The notes beneath the pieces are model-generated. The model searched no databases. It saw only the letters and a program-made list of their open reading frames with translations, and had not been told where the DNA came from. A program made the translations under genes and the position numbers. From G958295645 sp965242735 (lineage in GTDB: Bacteria; Gemmatimonadota; Gemmatimonadetes; Longimicrobiales; Gaopeijiaceae), in NCBI GenBank assembly GCA_965242735.1, contig OZ251497.1:1488001-1552000 (forward strand): 64,000 bases of DNA, read 5' to 3'. This document shows, piece after piece, positions 56,070 to 64,000 of the stretch (positions within the stretch are counted from its first letter, which is position 1; every line of letters begins with the position of its first letter).

Positions 56070-56740
56070 GGGGCGGCGCTCCTTGGCTGGGGATTTGGCG
56101 AATGGAACGGATGCGCGGGCCCGCGTGCGAAGCGGCCGTCGTCGCGGGCGAATCCGACTTCGCGCGCTTGGCGGGCCACGGCGTCATCGACCCGCTCGTC
56201 TCGCGTGCGGGGGAAGAGGTCCGTCTGCGCGTCGCTCAAGTTGTGCTTGGCAAGCAGGTCGTCCATGACGGCCGCGTGGGACGCGAGGGAGCCGTCCGCG
56301 AGGATGTGCTCGACGCCGACCCCCCGGCGGTCCAAGGCGTGCGCGACCAGAAGCGTCCGGTGGCAGTGCAGGGGCTCGGCCTCCGAGCACATCACGGCGA
56401 CGCGGTGCGAGGCGGCTTCGGCCGAGAGCTTGTCCAGGCCCCGAAGAAACCACGCGGCGCCGGCGACGCGGTCGTACCGAACGCGCCCGTCGGCGTAGCA
56501 GGCGGGGTCGGACGGACGGCCGCCCAGCTTGTCGCCGAAGTAGACGTAGCGGATGTCCCTGGCCGCCAAGAAGGAACGCAGCGCCTCGCGGTCGAAGTCC
56601 GGCGCGAACCGGCTGTACGGAGCCGACCGGACGTCCGCCAGCACGGCGATTCCGTGGCGGTGCAGCAGGTCCTTGGCGAAGCGTCCGCGGGGATGGTTCG
56701 AATGGCCGGCCGTGTAGATGGTGAACGCCTGCGGCGGCAT
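56066..56740 (-). CDS. DUF488 family protein (first of the pair)
   Basis: The 224-residue product carries the classic DUF488 pattern: IYTAGHSNHPRGRFAKDLL, VLADVRSAPYSRFAPDFDREAL, YVYFGDKLGGRP, and VAVMCSEAEPLHCHRTLLVAHAL. It belongs to the longer DUF488 subgroup, with a ~45-residue C-terminal tail rich in Asp/Arg, and is clearly different from its neighbour (IGFT versus AGHS start). Start and stop overlap with neighbours: TGATG with the upstream gene and ATGA with the downstream gene. Two dissimilar DUF488 proteins in one coupled operon suggest a heteromeric or two-step function. Confidence 0.9.
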   Translation of the reverse strand: MPPQAFTIYTAGHSNHPRGRFAKDLLHRHGIAVLADVRSAPYSRFAPDFDREALRSFLAARDIRYVYFGDKLGGRPSDPACYADGRVRYDRVAGAAWFLRGLDKLSAEAASHRVAVMCSEAEPLHCHRTLLVAHALDRRGVGVEHILADGSLASHAAVMDDLLAKHNLSDAQTDLFPRTRDERVDDAVARQAREVGFARDDGRFARGPAHPFHSPNPQPRSAAP

Positions 56741-57426
56741 CAGCGCCGCTCCTCGATGACGGCGGCGGCCAGCTTGTAGCAGCTTCCGCCGTAGGGTTCG
56801 CCCAGGCTGACGGTCACATAGCATTCGCCGGTCTCGTATTCGCCGTCGAGCTTCGACAGGTACGTTCTCTCGTACACGGGGTCCGTGACCCAGATTCGGT
56901 AGTCCGATCCGGCATGAGAAAACACGGCCTGCACGCGGCGCTTGGAGTTTCCGAATGCTTCGCCCGGAGCGAACACGCGAAGACGCAACCGTTCCAGGTG
57001 CACGAGCCGCAAGGAGCTTGAGACGCGGCCCATGAGCTCCATGGGAACCTTGTCGTTGGCGCCGTTGTACGTGCTGTGTCCGTCGATCCAAAGGGGCTCG
57101 GGCGGGTCCAGCAGGCGAGGCAGGTCGAACCAGGAGAAGCGGCCCAGCTTCTTCCAGTAGCGCTCGGCGTCGAGCGTCCAGTTCTCGGTTTGCCACTTGT
57201 CGGGCGTCTGCGCGAGCACCGAGACGCCGACGATGTCGAGGACCTTGGGATCGCTGCCGTCCTCGTACTGTCGTTCGTACTCCGACACCTCCTGGCTGGG
57301 TCGGGCGCTCACGGGGCGAATCCAGGGACCCGCCGCCGTCCCGCCGACCCACTCTCGCCCGGCGACGCACCGGCCCGACAGCTTGCGCGAGTTGGCCAAG
57401 CAGACGATCCGCTTGACTGCGCTCAC
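56740..57426 (-). CDS. Dual OB-type domain protein
   Basis: The 228-residue product begins MSAVKRIVCLANSRKLSGRCVAGREW, followed by GPWIRPVSARPSQEVSEYERQY, and ends with a beta-rich half (YRIWVTDPVYERTYLSKLDGEYETGECYVTVSLGEP). I recognise this as the type annotated as a dual OB-containing domain, a putative nucleic-acid or nucleotide sensor usually found beside DUF488 genes; I have not confirmed it by search. GTG start overlaps the ATPase stop by 4 bp. Its TGA shares a base with the next start. Confidence 0.7.
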   Translation of the reverse strand: MSAVKRIVCLANSRKLSGRCVAGREWVGGTAAGPWIRPVSARPSQEVSEYERQYEDGSDPKVLDIVGVSVLAQTPDKWQTENWTLDAERYWKKLGRFSWFDLPRLLDPPEPLWIDGHSTYNGANDKVPMELMGRVSSSLRLVHLERLRLRVFAPGEAFGNSKRRVQAVFSHAGSDYRIWVTDPVYERTYLSKLDGEYETGECYVTVSLGEPYGGSCYKLAAAVIEERR

Positions 57427-58670
57427 TGGGCCGCCCAGATCACCAGCTGAAGCTCCGCGTCGCCCACCACCGCGTACTCCGGCATCCGTCCCGACAGCTC
57501 ATGGCTCTCGCGGCGAATGACCGGCACGCCGTCTCCTCTCCGGTCCATCAGGCGCTTGCGGCCCACATCCGCGCCGGGCGGCACGGGACATCGCGCCAGC
57601 AAGGACACGAGGAGCTCGTTTCGGCAGGACTGGACCAGGTGCAGGCTGTCGGCGGACAGCCCGTTGGCCAAGCCGCCGGGCACGTGCAGCTCCAGGCGGT
57701 CTCCGAACAGGTGCAGGCGAATTCGAGCCCCGTGCATCGAGTAGTCGCGGTGAGCCACGGCGTTGACCAGAGCCTCGAAGACGGCCCGTTCGCTGAACTG
57801 GGGGCGCTCCGACCTCGCGGTCCGCTTGGTGGCGCGCACGAGCATGTTGCGACGGACGAAGTGCAGCGCTTCCTCGACTTGCTGGTCGATCGGTCCGCCA
57901 ATGTTGCGCGCGTCGCTCTGATAGGCGGCGTCCGTCCGTTCTCCGGCGTAGCTGACGGCCTGAACGCAGGCGTGCGGAAGCCATTTCTGCGGCTCGCGCG
58001 TGCAGAGCAGGGCACCGGCGAGGGTCAACCGCGTGCGTCCATCCGGGTCGTCGGCCGCAATCTTCGCCTTGCGCAGGACCGCCAGCCCTTCCTCGGGCGT
58101 CTCGGGCGCGCCCGCCGGTTCGCCTTCGACGAAGCGGCGCGTCAGCGAATAGTCCAGGTCGCCGGGCGTCGTGTCGGGCACCACCGATCCATCGAAGCGA
58201 AAGACCCTGCTATGGCTCCGCGCCTGCAAGAGCCGCGCCAGGGCTTCGGGCGAGACCTCTCGCTTCGAACTCCCCAGCCTGCGGAAGTATCCGCCCGGGC
58301 TCTTGTGGACAAAGAGACTCCGCGGCACTTCCACGCAAACGACCGGCACGAGGTTCCCCTCCGCGTCAGGCGCTTCCTGCTTGAGGATTTCGGCGTCCAG
58401 CGGCGGCTTCACGGAGTCGTTGCAGACTTCGCGAATCCATGTCTCCACGGCATCAACGTAGTCGAGCGGGATCCCCTCGGCCTTGCGCGTCTCGTCGTCC
58501 ACGCCCAGCCCCAGCGTGCCGCCCCGGGCGTTGGCCAGCGCCGCCAGCTCGTCGGCGACGGCGTTTCGGCTGGGCTCGCGGACGCGTCCACCAGACACCC
58601 GCACCCGCTTCAGCTCCAAGGCCGAGTCCTCGCCCAGACGGAGGCGGCGAATCAGGTCTCGTTCGCTCAT
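57423..58670 (-). CDS. AlbA_2/Schlafen-domain ATP-binding protein
   Basis: The 415-residue product opens the four-gene operon, with GGAGGAG two bases before the ATG at 58670. The N-terminal AlbA_2 (Schlafen-like) domain shows SALELKRVRVSGG, ADELAALANARGGTLGLGVDD and SPGGYFRRLGSSKREVS. The C-terminal half has RERPQFSERAVFEALVNAVAHRDYS and RLELHVPGGLANGL, typical of the GHKL-like ATPase of RecG-related ATP-binding proteins. Such proteins are often annotated as transcription regulators and occur in mobile or defence-rich regions. The motif reads AVAHRDYS, close to the family's AIxHRDY. Confidence 0.9.
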   Translation of the reverse strand: MSERDLIRRLRLGEDSALELKRVRVSGGRVREPSRNAVADELAALANARGGTLGLGVDDETRKAEGIPLDYVDAVETWIREVCNDSVKPPLDAEILKQEAPDAEGNLVPVVCVEVPRSLFVHKSPGGYFRRLGSSKREVSPEALARLLQARSHSRVFRFDGSVVPDTTPGDLDYSLTRRFVEGEPAGAPETPEEGLAVLRKAKIAADDPDGRTRLTLAGALLCTREPQKWLPHACVQAVSYAGERTDAAYQSDARNIGGPIDQQVEEALHFVRRNMLVRATKRTARSERPQFSERAVFEALVNAVAHRDYSMHGARIRLHLFGDRLELHVPGGLANGLSADSLHLVQSCRNELLVSLLARCPVPPGADVGRKRLMDRRGDGVPVIRRESHELSGRMPEYAVVGDAELQLVIWAAQ

Positions 58671-58746
58671 GGCTCCTCCACCAGCCCACCCAGCTGCGCT
58701 ACGCCAATATGAGGTCAGCCATGGGCGCTACCCCGATCATCACGGA

Positions 58747-61700
58747 TCACCGGAATCGCACTGCGCCCTGCAGGGCCAGCCGACGGTCGGCGGGCTCGGT
58801 GCCGCCCGACACCTGCTCGCCGAACAGATCGACTGTCGCCGCGTCCAGCACGGAAAGCCGGACTCCCACGTTCACGCGGCGACCCGAACCGCTCTCGACC
58901 GCCCAGCGTCCGAACGGTGCGACTCGGCCGCCGTCGGGCAGCACGATTGCGTAGTCCATCTCCATATGGAGTCGGCCGGCATCCGGGCTCGGCAGTGTCC
59001 CGCCCGCCCGTCCGTCGTGCCAGAGCATCGCCATGCCGCTTGCCACATTGCCCCAGGTCGGTTCGAGGGCGAACGACAGTCCTCCCGCCTCGCGACGTGG
59101 CCGCAGACGAACCGACACGCTCGCGCCCCAGTCCTTGAAGGATGTTGCCTGATGCGCCACCAGCGCCCGGCCTCGCGCGTCCACGCTTAGCCCAATGCCC
59201 TCGTGGACGTAGCCGACGGCCGCTCCGGCCTCGGCGCCGGCGCCGGTCGCCGCGTCCCCGCCGTCGAAGCGCACGCCCGCCTCGACTCGCGAAGTGATCG
59301 ACGAGCCGCCCGACAAGCCCCAGCGGCCTCCGACTTCGGACGCTAGGCGCACTCGCTGAACGTTGGCGGCAACTCCCGGCAACTCGGGCACGTCGTCGCC
59401 CTCGGTGCGCACCGCGAAAGCATCGGCCTTGACGGCAACCACGCCGGTAAGCCGCTGGCGCACGCCCGCCGCCGTCATCGCCATCCCGATGCTGGTCTCG
59501 AACTGGCGACGAGTCGCATCCTCCGACAGGTCCGCCGTGCCCCGGCCCGCCCCCAGCAGCCCCCATACGCTCAATCCGGCGCGGGGCGACCACTGGGCGT
59601 ACGGGTACAAGCTCGTCAGGCGGGCGTCCACCGTGCCCGTGCTGTTGATCCCGCTCTCGAAGCCGATGGAACTTGCCGTTCGGGACAGCGCCAAGCCAAC
59701 CAGCGGCCCCTGCCCGAACCGGTAGTCGGCGCCCAGGTAGGCTGAACGGACCGTTCCGTCGAGGGCCAGGTCGTCTTCGGGACGACTCTCGAAGCCGCCG
59801 GCGTTGGCTTGGCCCCAGAACGTCCACCCGCCCGCCGTCGCCTGGTCGCCGGCGCCCGGCGAGAACCGGAAGGACGAACGCGTCAGCAACTCTTCGCGCG
59901 ACAAAGGATCGACGCTGACCAACCGATCCCACCGAGGACCGTCGCGGTGTCGATCGGCAAGTGGGGCGCCGAGTGCTGCGCCGGAGTGATGGTTCCCTTT
60001 CGCGGCAGCCCGCGCGGCCGCCGCAAGGTCGCCTGCACCGTGCGAAAACCGTACGCCGAGAAGTCCGGCGGCCTGCCCAGCCAGCTCCTGCACGCCGCAA
60101 CCTGCGACGGCGGTGCACGCCAGAACCTGGCCGCCGACTCGGAGATGTGATTCGCCCATTGGGCCGGGATCGTCGGCCGCTCCTAGCCGTCCGCCCACGG
60201 CTTCCACCGTCTCGGTTCCCACGGTCCGACCAAGAGCGGCCAAGGAACGCTTCAGGTTTCTGGCGCGGTCCGAGCGCGAAGCCTCCACCGTCACCAAGAA
60301 GCGTTGCTCCGCCTCGGCGCCCTCGGAATCAGCCGCTTGCACTGTGACGAGGGACTGGCCCACGGCCAGCGGATGGATCGTCAAGGCGCTGCCCGCTACA
60401 TCTACTCGCACTGACTGCGGCGTTGCCGAGACTGCCAAGTAGCGGAGTTCGTCGCCGTCCGGGTCGCGAAAATGCGCGGACAGATCAACGACAGCCGGCT
60501 GGCTGGCCACCTCCATCGTCTTCGGTGCGATGGCGGGCACGACTTCCGGCGCTCGATTCTCCTTTGCCACCGGGTCGTCGGCCAAGACGCAATCGAGCAA
60601 CTCAACCTGGGCCGTGAAGCTCAGGGTCGCCGAGTCTCCGTCCTGGTCGGTCGCCGTGTAGCGGTAGGTGGTGACCGGCTGTTCTTGCTTGGGCGCCCCG
60701 GCAATGGTGCGAAGTTCGGCGTTGAAGGTCATCCCCAGTGGCGGGGCGGGTGCCAGTCCGTACGTCAGAGGCCCGTCGCCGCCCCGGGCCTGAGGCAGCT
60801 CCAGTGGATAGATCTCGCAACCCATGATCCAGCGGGGCGGCAGGACTGCGGCGTTGCCGAACGAGGGGACCAAGTCCTCAGCGTCGTCGTCCAGGATTCT
60901 GCCGGTGATCAGCGCCTTGGAGATCACCACCGCCGTGGTGTCGGGGGTGGACAGCCGCAAGGTCACGTCTTCGCTGGACTCTTGGAGCGTGTCGCCCAAG
61001 ACCATCACATCGATCCTTTTCAGCGTCTCGCCTGGCTCGAACAAGAGGGTGTCCGGCGGAAATGTCTCGTAGTCGGTGCCCGACACGGCGGTTCCCGTGC
61101 CCGCGTCGGCGTAGTGCAGCACTATGCCGCGGCCGCTGGGGCGGTCCAGTGCGAGTGAGAATGTCAGACGGCGGCCTCCGCTGTTGCCCTCCGCGACTGC
61201 AGGCGAGTCGACGGAGAGGGTCGGTGCGTCGTCGTCGTCCTCAATCGTGCCGACCCCGGTCGCACCGCCGTTTGGGAGATCGGCGTTGACGGGGTTGGCC
61301 AACACCATCACGATCGTTTCGTCAGCCTCGTCCACTATGTCGCCGTGCACCGCCACGCTCACCGTCCGCAACGTGTCGCCCGGCTCGAACGTCAGCGTCC
61401 CGCCCGCAAGCCGCGCGTAGTCGGTCCCCGACGTCGCGCTCCCGCTCCCCGCGTCCGCCCATTCGACCGTCACCCGCGCCGTCGCCGCCGGCGAGAGCCG
61501 CACCGCGAACTCGAGCTTCGCCGTGCTCCCCGCGTCGCCCTCCGCCACGCGCGTCCCGCTCGCTCTCAGCGTCGGGCGGGCCGGCCGGCTCCGGCTCCCG
61601 TCGACCCGCCGCGACATGCCGCCCTCGACGGCGTCGTGGGCCGGGTCCACGGCGACCGAACTGTCGCTCCGCGCCACGACGGCGGCGCCGTTCAGCGCCA

Positions 61701-64000
61701 GCGCGTTCGCCTGCACGCTCACGCCGTCGTCGTCGAAGTCGTCGGCCCGCACCCGGTACAGGAAGTCCAGGCGGTTCAGCTTCGACGTGCCGAACTCGGC
61801 GCGGCGCGTCGCAGCGCCCACCGTCAGCTCGACGTACGGCCTGCCCCCCGACACGTCCACTTCCACGTGCTGGTCGAACGCCACGCGCACGCGCACCATC
61901 TCGCCCGCGTAGTACGTGCTGTCCCCGTCGGCCAGTCCTCGGAACACCACCCGCTCGACCGTCGGCGCCTGGGGCCCGGCGTCGTCGTCGTCCACGATCG
62001 TGCCCGTCGCCGTGGGCGTCGCCAGCTCGGCGTTCGTCGCGCCGCTCAGCGACAGCGCGACCGTCTCGTCGTCCTCGACTTCGTCGTCGCCGTGCACGGC
62101 GACGCTCACCGTCCGCAGCGTGTCGCCCGGCTCGAACGTCAGCGTGCCGCCCGCGGGCTGCGCGTAGTCGGTCCCCGACGTCGCGCTTCCGCTGCCCGCG
62201 TCGGCCCAGTCGACCGTCACGCGCGCCGGCGCCGCCGGCGAGAGCCGCACCGCGAACTCGAGCTTCGCCGTGCTCCCCGCGTCGCCCTCGGCCACGCTCC
62301 CCCCGCTCGCTCTCAGCGTCGGGCGGGCCGGCCGGCTCCGGCTCCCGTCCACCCGCCGCGACATGCCGCCCTCGACGGCGTCGTGGGCCGGGTCCACGGC
62401 GACCGAACTGTCGCTCCGCGCCACGACGGCGGCGCCGTTCAGCGCCAGCGCGTTCGCCTGCACGCTCACGCCGTCGTCGTCGAAGTCGTCGGCCTGCACC
62501 CGGTACAGGAAGTCCAGGCGGTTCAGCTTCGACGTGCCGAACTCGGCGCGCCGCGTCGCGGCGCCCACCGTCAGCTCGATGTACGGCGCGCCCCCCGACA
62601 CGTCCACTTCCACGTGCTGGTCGAACGCCACGCGCACGCGCACCACCTCGCCCGCGTAGTACGTGCTGTCGCCCTCGGCCAATCCTCGGAACACGACCCG
62701 CTCGACCGTCGGCGCCTGGGGCCCGGCGTCGTCGTCGTCCACGATCGTGCCCGTCGCCGTGGGCGTCGCCAGCTCGGCGTTCGTCGCGCCGCTCAGCGAC
62801 AGCGCGACCGTCTCGTCGTCCTCGACTTCGTCGTCGCCGTGCACCGCCACGCTCACCGTCCGCAGCGTGTCGCCCGGCTCGAACGTCAGCGTGCCGCCCG
62901 CGAGCTGCGCGTAGTCGGTCCCCGACGTCGCGCTTCCGCTGCCCGCGTCGGCCCAGTCGACCGTCACGCGCGCCGGCGCCGCCGGCGAGAGCCGCACCGC
63001 GAACTCGAGCTTCGCCGTGCTCCCCGCGTCGCCCTCGGCCACGCTCCCCCCGCTCGCTCTCAGCGTCGGGCGGGCCGGCCGGCTCCGGCTCCCGTCCACC
63101 CGCCGCGACATGCCGCCCTCGACGGCGTCGTGGGCCGGGTCCACGGCGACCGAACTGTCGCTCCGCGCCACGACGGCGGCGCCGTTCAGCGCCAGCGCGT
63201 TCGCCTGCATGCTCACGCCGTCGTCGTCGAAGTCGTCCGCCCGCACCCGGTACAGGAAGTCCAGGCGGTTCAGCTTCGACGTGCCGAACTCGGCGCGCCG
63301 CGTCGCGGCGCCCACCGTCAGCTCGACGTACGGCCTGCCCCCCGACACGTCCACTTCCACATGCTGGTCGAACGCCACACGCACGCGCACCACCTCGCCC
63401 GCGTAGTACGTGCTGTCCCCGTCGGCCAGTCCTCGGAACACCACCCGCTCGACCGTCGGCGCCTGGGGCCCGGCGTCGTCGTCGTCCACGATCGTGCCCG
63501 TCGCCGTGGGCGTCGCCAGCTCGGCGTTCGTCGCGCCGCTCAGCGCCAGCGCGACCGTCTCGTCGCCCTCGACTTCGTCGTCGCCGTGCACCGCCACGCT
63601 CACCGTCCGCAGCGTGTCGCCGGGCTCGAACGTCAGCGTGCCGCCGGCGAGCTGCGCGTAGTCGGTCCCCGCCGTCGCGCTCCCGCTGCCCGCGTCCGCC
63701 CAGTCGACCGTCACGCGCGCCGGCGCCGCCGGCGAGAGCCGCACCGCGAACTCGAGCTTCGCCGTGCTCCCCGCGTCGCCCTCGGCCACGCGCGCCCCGC
63801 TCGCTCTCAGCGTCGGGCCGGCCGGCCGGCTCCGGCTCCCGTCCACCCGCCGCGACATGCCGCCCTCGACGGCGTCGTGAGCCGGGTCCACGGCGACCGA
63901 ACTGTCGCTCCGCGCGACGACGGCGGCGCCGTTCAGCGCCAGCGCGTTCGCCGGAACGCTCACGCCGTCGTCGTCGAAGTCGTCGGCCTGCACCCGGTAC
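58747..64000 (-). CDS. Giant Calx-beta-repeat adhesin with autotransporter-like barrel, 5' end beyond the window
   Basis: The frame is open from the window edge to TGA at 58749-58747, about 1,750 codons. From the N-terminal side come 3.3 units of ~249 residues, each with a Calx-beta domain (GSxAEGDAGSTAKLEFAVRL, GTDYAQLAGGTLTFEPGDT, DDETVAL) and an Ig-like beta domain (YYAGEVVRVRVAFDQHVEVD). A further Calx-beta domain follows, then putative Ig domains (PLTYGLAPAPPLGMTFN; AHFRDPDGDELRYLAVS). A VTVEASRSDRARNLKRSL region leads into a barrel (GWTFWGQANAGGFESRPEDD ... ALQGAVRFR). The C-terminal ~650 residues parallel the adhesin at 9792-16155 and show the undisturbed domain order there. Confidence 0.88.
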   Translation of the reverse strand, partial: YRVQADDFDDDGVSVPANALALNGAAVVARSDSSVAVDPAHDAVEGGMSRRVDGSRSRPAGPTLRASGARVAEGDAGSTAKLEFAVRLSPAAPARVTVDWADAGSGSATAGTDYAQLAGGTLTFEPGDTLRTVSVAVHGDDEVEGDETVALALSGATNAELATPTATGTIVDDDDAGPQAPTVERVVFRGLADGDSTYYAGEVVRVRVAFDQHVEVDVSGGRPYVELTVGAATRRAEFGTSKLNRLDFLYRVRADDFDDDGVSMQANALALNGAAVVARSDSSVAVDPAHDAVEGGMSRRVDGSRSRPARPTLRASGGSVAEGDAGSTAKLEFAVRLSPAAPARVTVDWADAGSGSATSGTDYAQLAGGTLTFEPGDTLRTVSVAVHGDDEVEDDETVALSLSGATNAELATPTATGTIVDDDDAGPQAPTVERVVFRGLAEGDSTYYAGEVVRVRVAFDQHVEVDVSGGAPYIELTVGAATRRAEFGTSKLNRLDFLYRVQADDFDDDGVSVQANALALNGAAVVARSDSSVAVDPAHDAVEGGMSRRVDGSRSRPARPTLRASGGSVAEGDAGSTAKLEFAVRLSPAAPARVTVDWADAGSGSATSGTDYAQPAGGTLTFEPGDTLRTVSVAVHGDDEVEDDETVALSLSGATNAELATPTATGTIVDDDDAGPQAPTVERVVFRGLADGDSTYYAGEMVRVRVAFDQHVEVDVSGGRPYVELTVGAATRRAEFGTSKLNRLDFLYRVRADDFDDDGVSVQANALALNGAAVVARSDSSVAVDPAHDAVEGGMSRRVDGSRSRPARPTLRASGTRVAEGDAGSTAKLEFAVRLSPAATARVTVEWADAGSGSATSGTDYARLAGGTLTFEPGDTLRTVSVAVHGDIVDEADETIVMVLANPVNADLPNGGATGVGTIEDDDDAPTLSVDSPAVAEGNSGGRRLTFSLALDRPSGRGIVLHYADAGTGTAVSGTDYETFPPDTLLFEPGETLKRIDVMVLGDTLQESSEDVTLRLSTPDTTAVVISKALITGRILDDDAEDLVPSFGNAAVLPPRWIMGCEIYPLELPQARGGDGPLTYGLAPAPPLGMTFNAELRTIAGAPKQEQPVTTYRYTATDQDGDSATLSFTAQVELLDCVLADDPVAKENRAPEVVPAIAPKTMEVASQPAVVDLSAHFRDPDGDELRYLAVSATPQSVRVDVAGSALTIHPLAVGQSLVTVQAADSEGAEAEQRFLVTVEASRSDRARNLKRSLAALGRTVGTETVEAVGGRLGAADDPGPMGESHLRVGGQVLACTAVAGCGVQELAGQAAGLLGVRFSHGAGDLAAAARAAAKGNHHSGAALGAPLADRHRDGPRWDRLVSVDPLSREELLTRSSFRFSPGAGDQATAGGWTFWGQANAGGFESRPEDDLALDGTVRSAYLGADYRFGQGPLVGLALSRTASSIGFESGINSTGTVDARLTSLYPYAQWSPRAGLSVWGLLGAGRGTADLSEDATRRQFETSIGMAMTAAGVRQRLTGVVAVKADAFAVRTEGDDVPELPGVAANVQRVRLASEVGGRWGLSGGSSITSRVEAGVRFDGGDAATGAGAEAGAAVGYVHEGIGLSVDARGRALVAHQATSFKDWGASVSVRLRPRREAGGLSFALEPTWGNVASGMAMLWHDGRAGGTLPSPDAGRLHMEMDYAIVLPDGGRVAPFGRWAVESGSGRRVNVGVRLSVLDAATVDLFGEQVSGGTEPADRRLALQGAVRFR
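61563..64000. repeat. 747-bp tandem repeats inside the second adhesin
   Basis: Near-identical units of 747 bp (249 codons) repeat at least 3.3 times and run off the window. For instance the block GCTCTCAGCGTCGGGCGGGC starts near 61563 and recurs about 747 and 1,494 bp later. Differences are a few bases per unit (for example ACGTACGGCC versus ATGTACGGCG). Such high nucleotide identity implies recent duplication or ongoing gene conversion, and makes assembly copy number doubtful. Confidence 0.92.

Overview
The window is very GC-rich, densely coded DNA from a Gram-negative, double-membrane bacterium. Signs of an outer membrane include a SusC/TonB-type receptor with an N-terminal carboxypeptidase-regulatory-like domain, two very large cadherin/Calx-beta surface proteins with autotransporter-like barrels, and predicted lipoproteins and Tat substrates. 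Secreted six-bladed beta-propeller proteins with a G-x-G-P-G-E-F-type motif, together with that receptor type, fit Gemmatimonadota best. This placement is inference; there is no rRNA in the window to settle it.

Layout. 1-3513: three minus-strand envelope genes (beta-propeller running off the edge, outer-membrane-type protein, lipoprotein). 3735-4004: a promoter and two tRNAs (Gly-GCC, Cys-GCA). 4157-5379: a secreted Trp/Gly/His-rich protein behind a near-consensus sigma54 promoter. 6164-7564: rho. 7995-9026: Rpn/YhgA-type nuclease. 9792-16256: a ~2,100-codon adhesin gene carrying an inverted ~0.8 kb internal segment and an 18-G tract upstream. 16365-21577: an acyltransferase remnant, an SRPBCC protein, and a tesA / ybbA-ybbP-like divergon. 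21740-24480: an aminotransferase and a sigma-region-4-like DNA-binding protein with an operator-like promoter. 24647-29386: a four-gene operon with 4-bp overlaps (PLP dehydratase, OpuC-type ATPase, permease-binding-protein fusion, YkvI-type carrier). 29526-35123: TonB receptor, argG, argH. 35231-40243: DAHP synthase, then rpiA, rpe, a TIGR01777 epimerase and pdxH. 40284-48173: a frameshifted propeller, a kinase/M23/aminotransferase fusion, a Tat-exported HisC-like enzyme, a patatin and an RDD protein. 48161-53056: asnB, an HTTM protein and mscS. 53311-55333: an orphan TRAP binding protein and a flavin split-barrel protein. 55384-55573: a 19-bp tandem repeat. 55596-58670: a translationally coupled operon of AlbA_2-ATPase, dual-OB-type protein and two DUF488 proteins. 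58747-64000: a second giant adhesin with 747-bp tandem repeats, running off the window.

How it fits together. Core metabolism (arginine, aromatic amino acids, pentose phosphates, vitamin B6, asparagine) is mixed with surface and accessory modules. Two signals stand out. The first adhesin has two features of phase-variable genes: a homopolymer upstream and an internal inverted segment. Flipping that segment restores the domain order seen in the second adhesin, though one extra base must be removed at one junction. The AlbA_2/dual-OB/DUF488/DUF488 operon is the best candidate for an uncharacterised stress or defence module. Both readings rest on sequence and context only.
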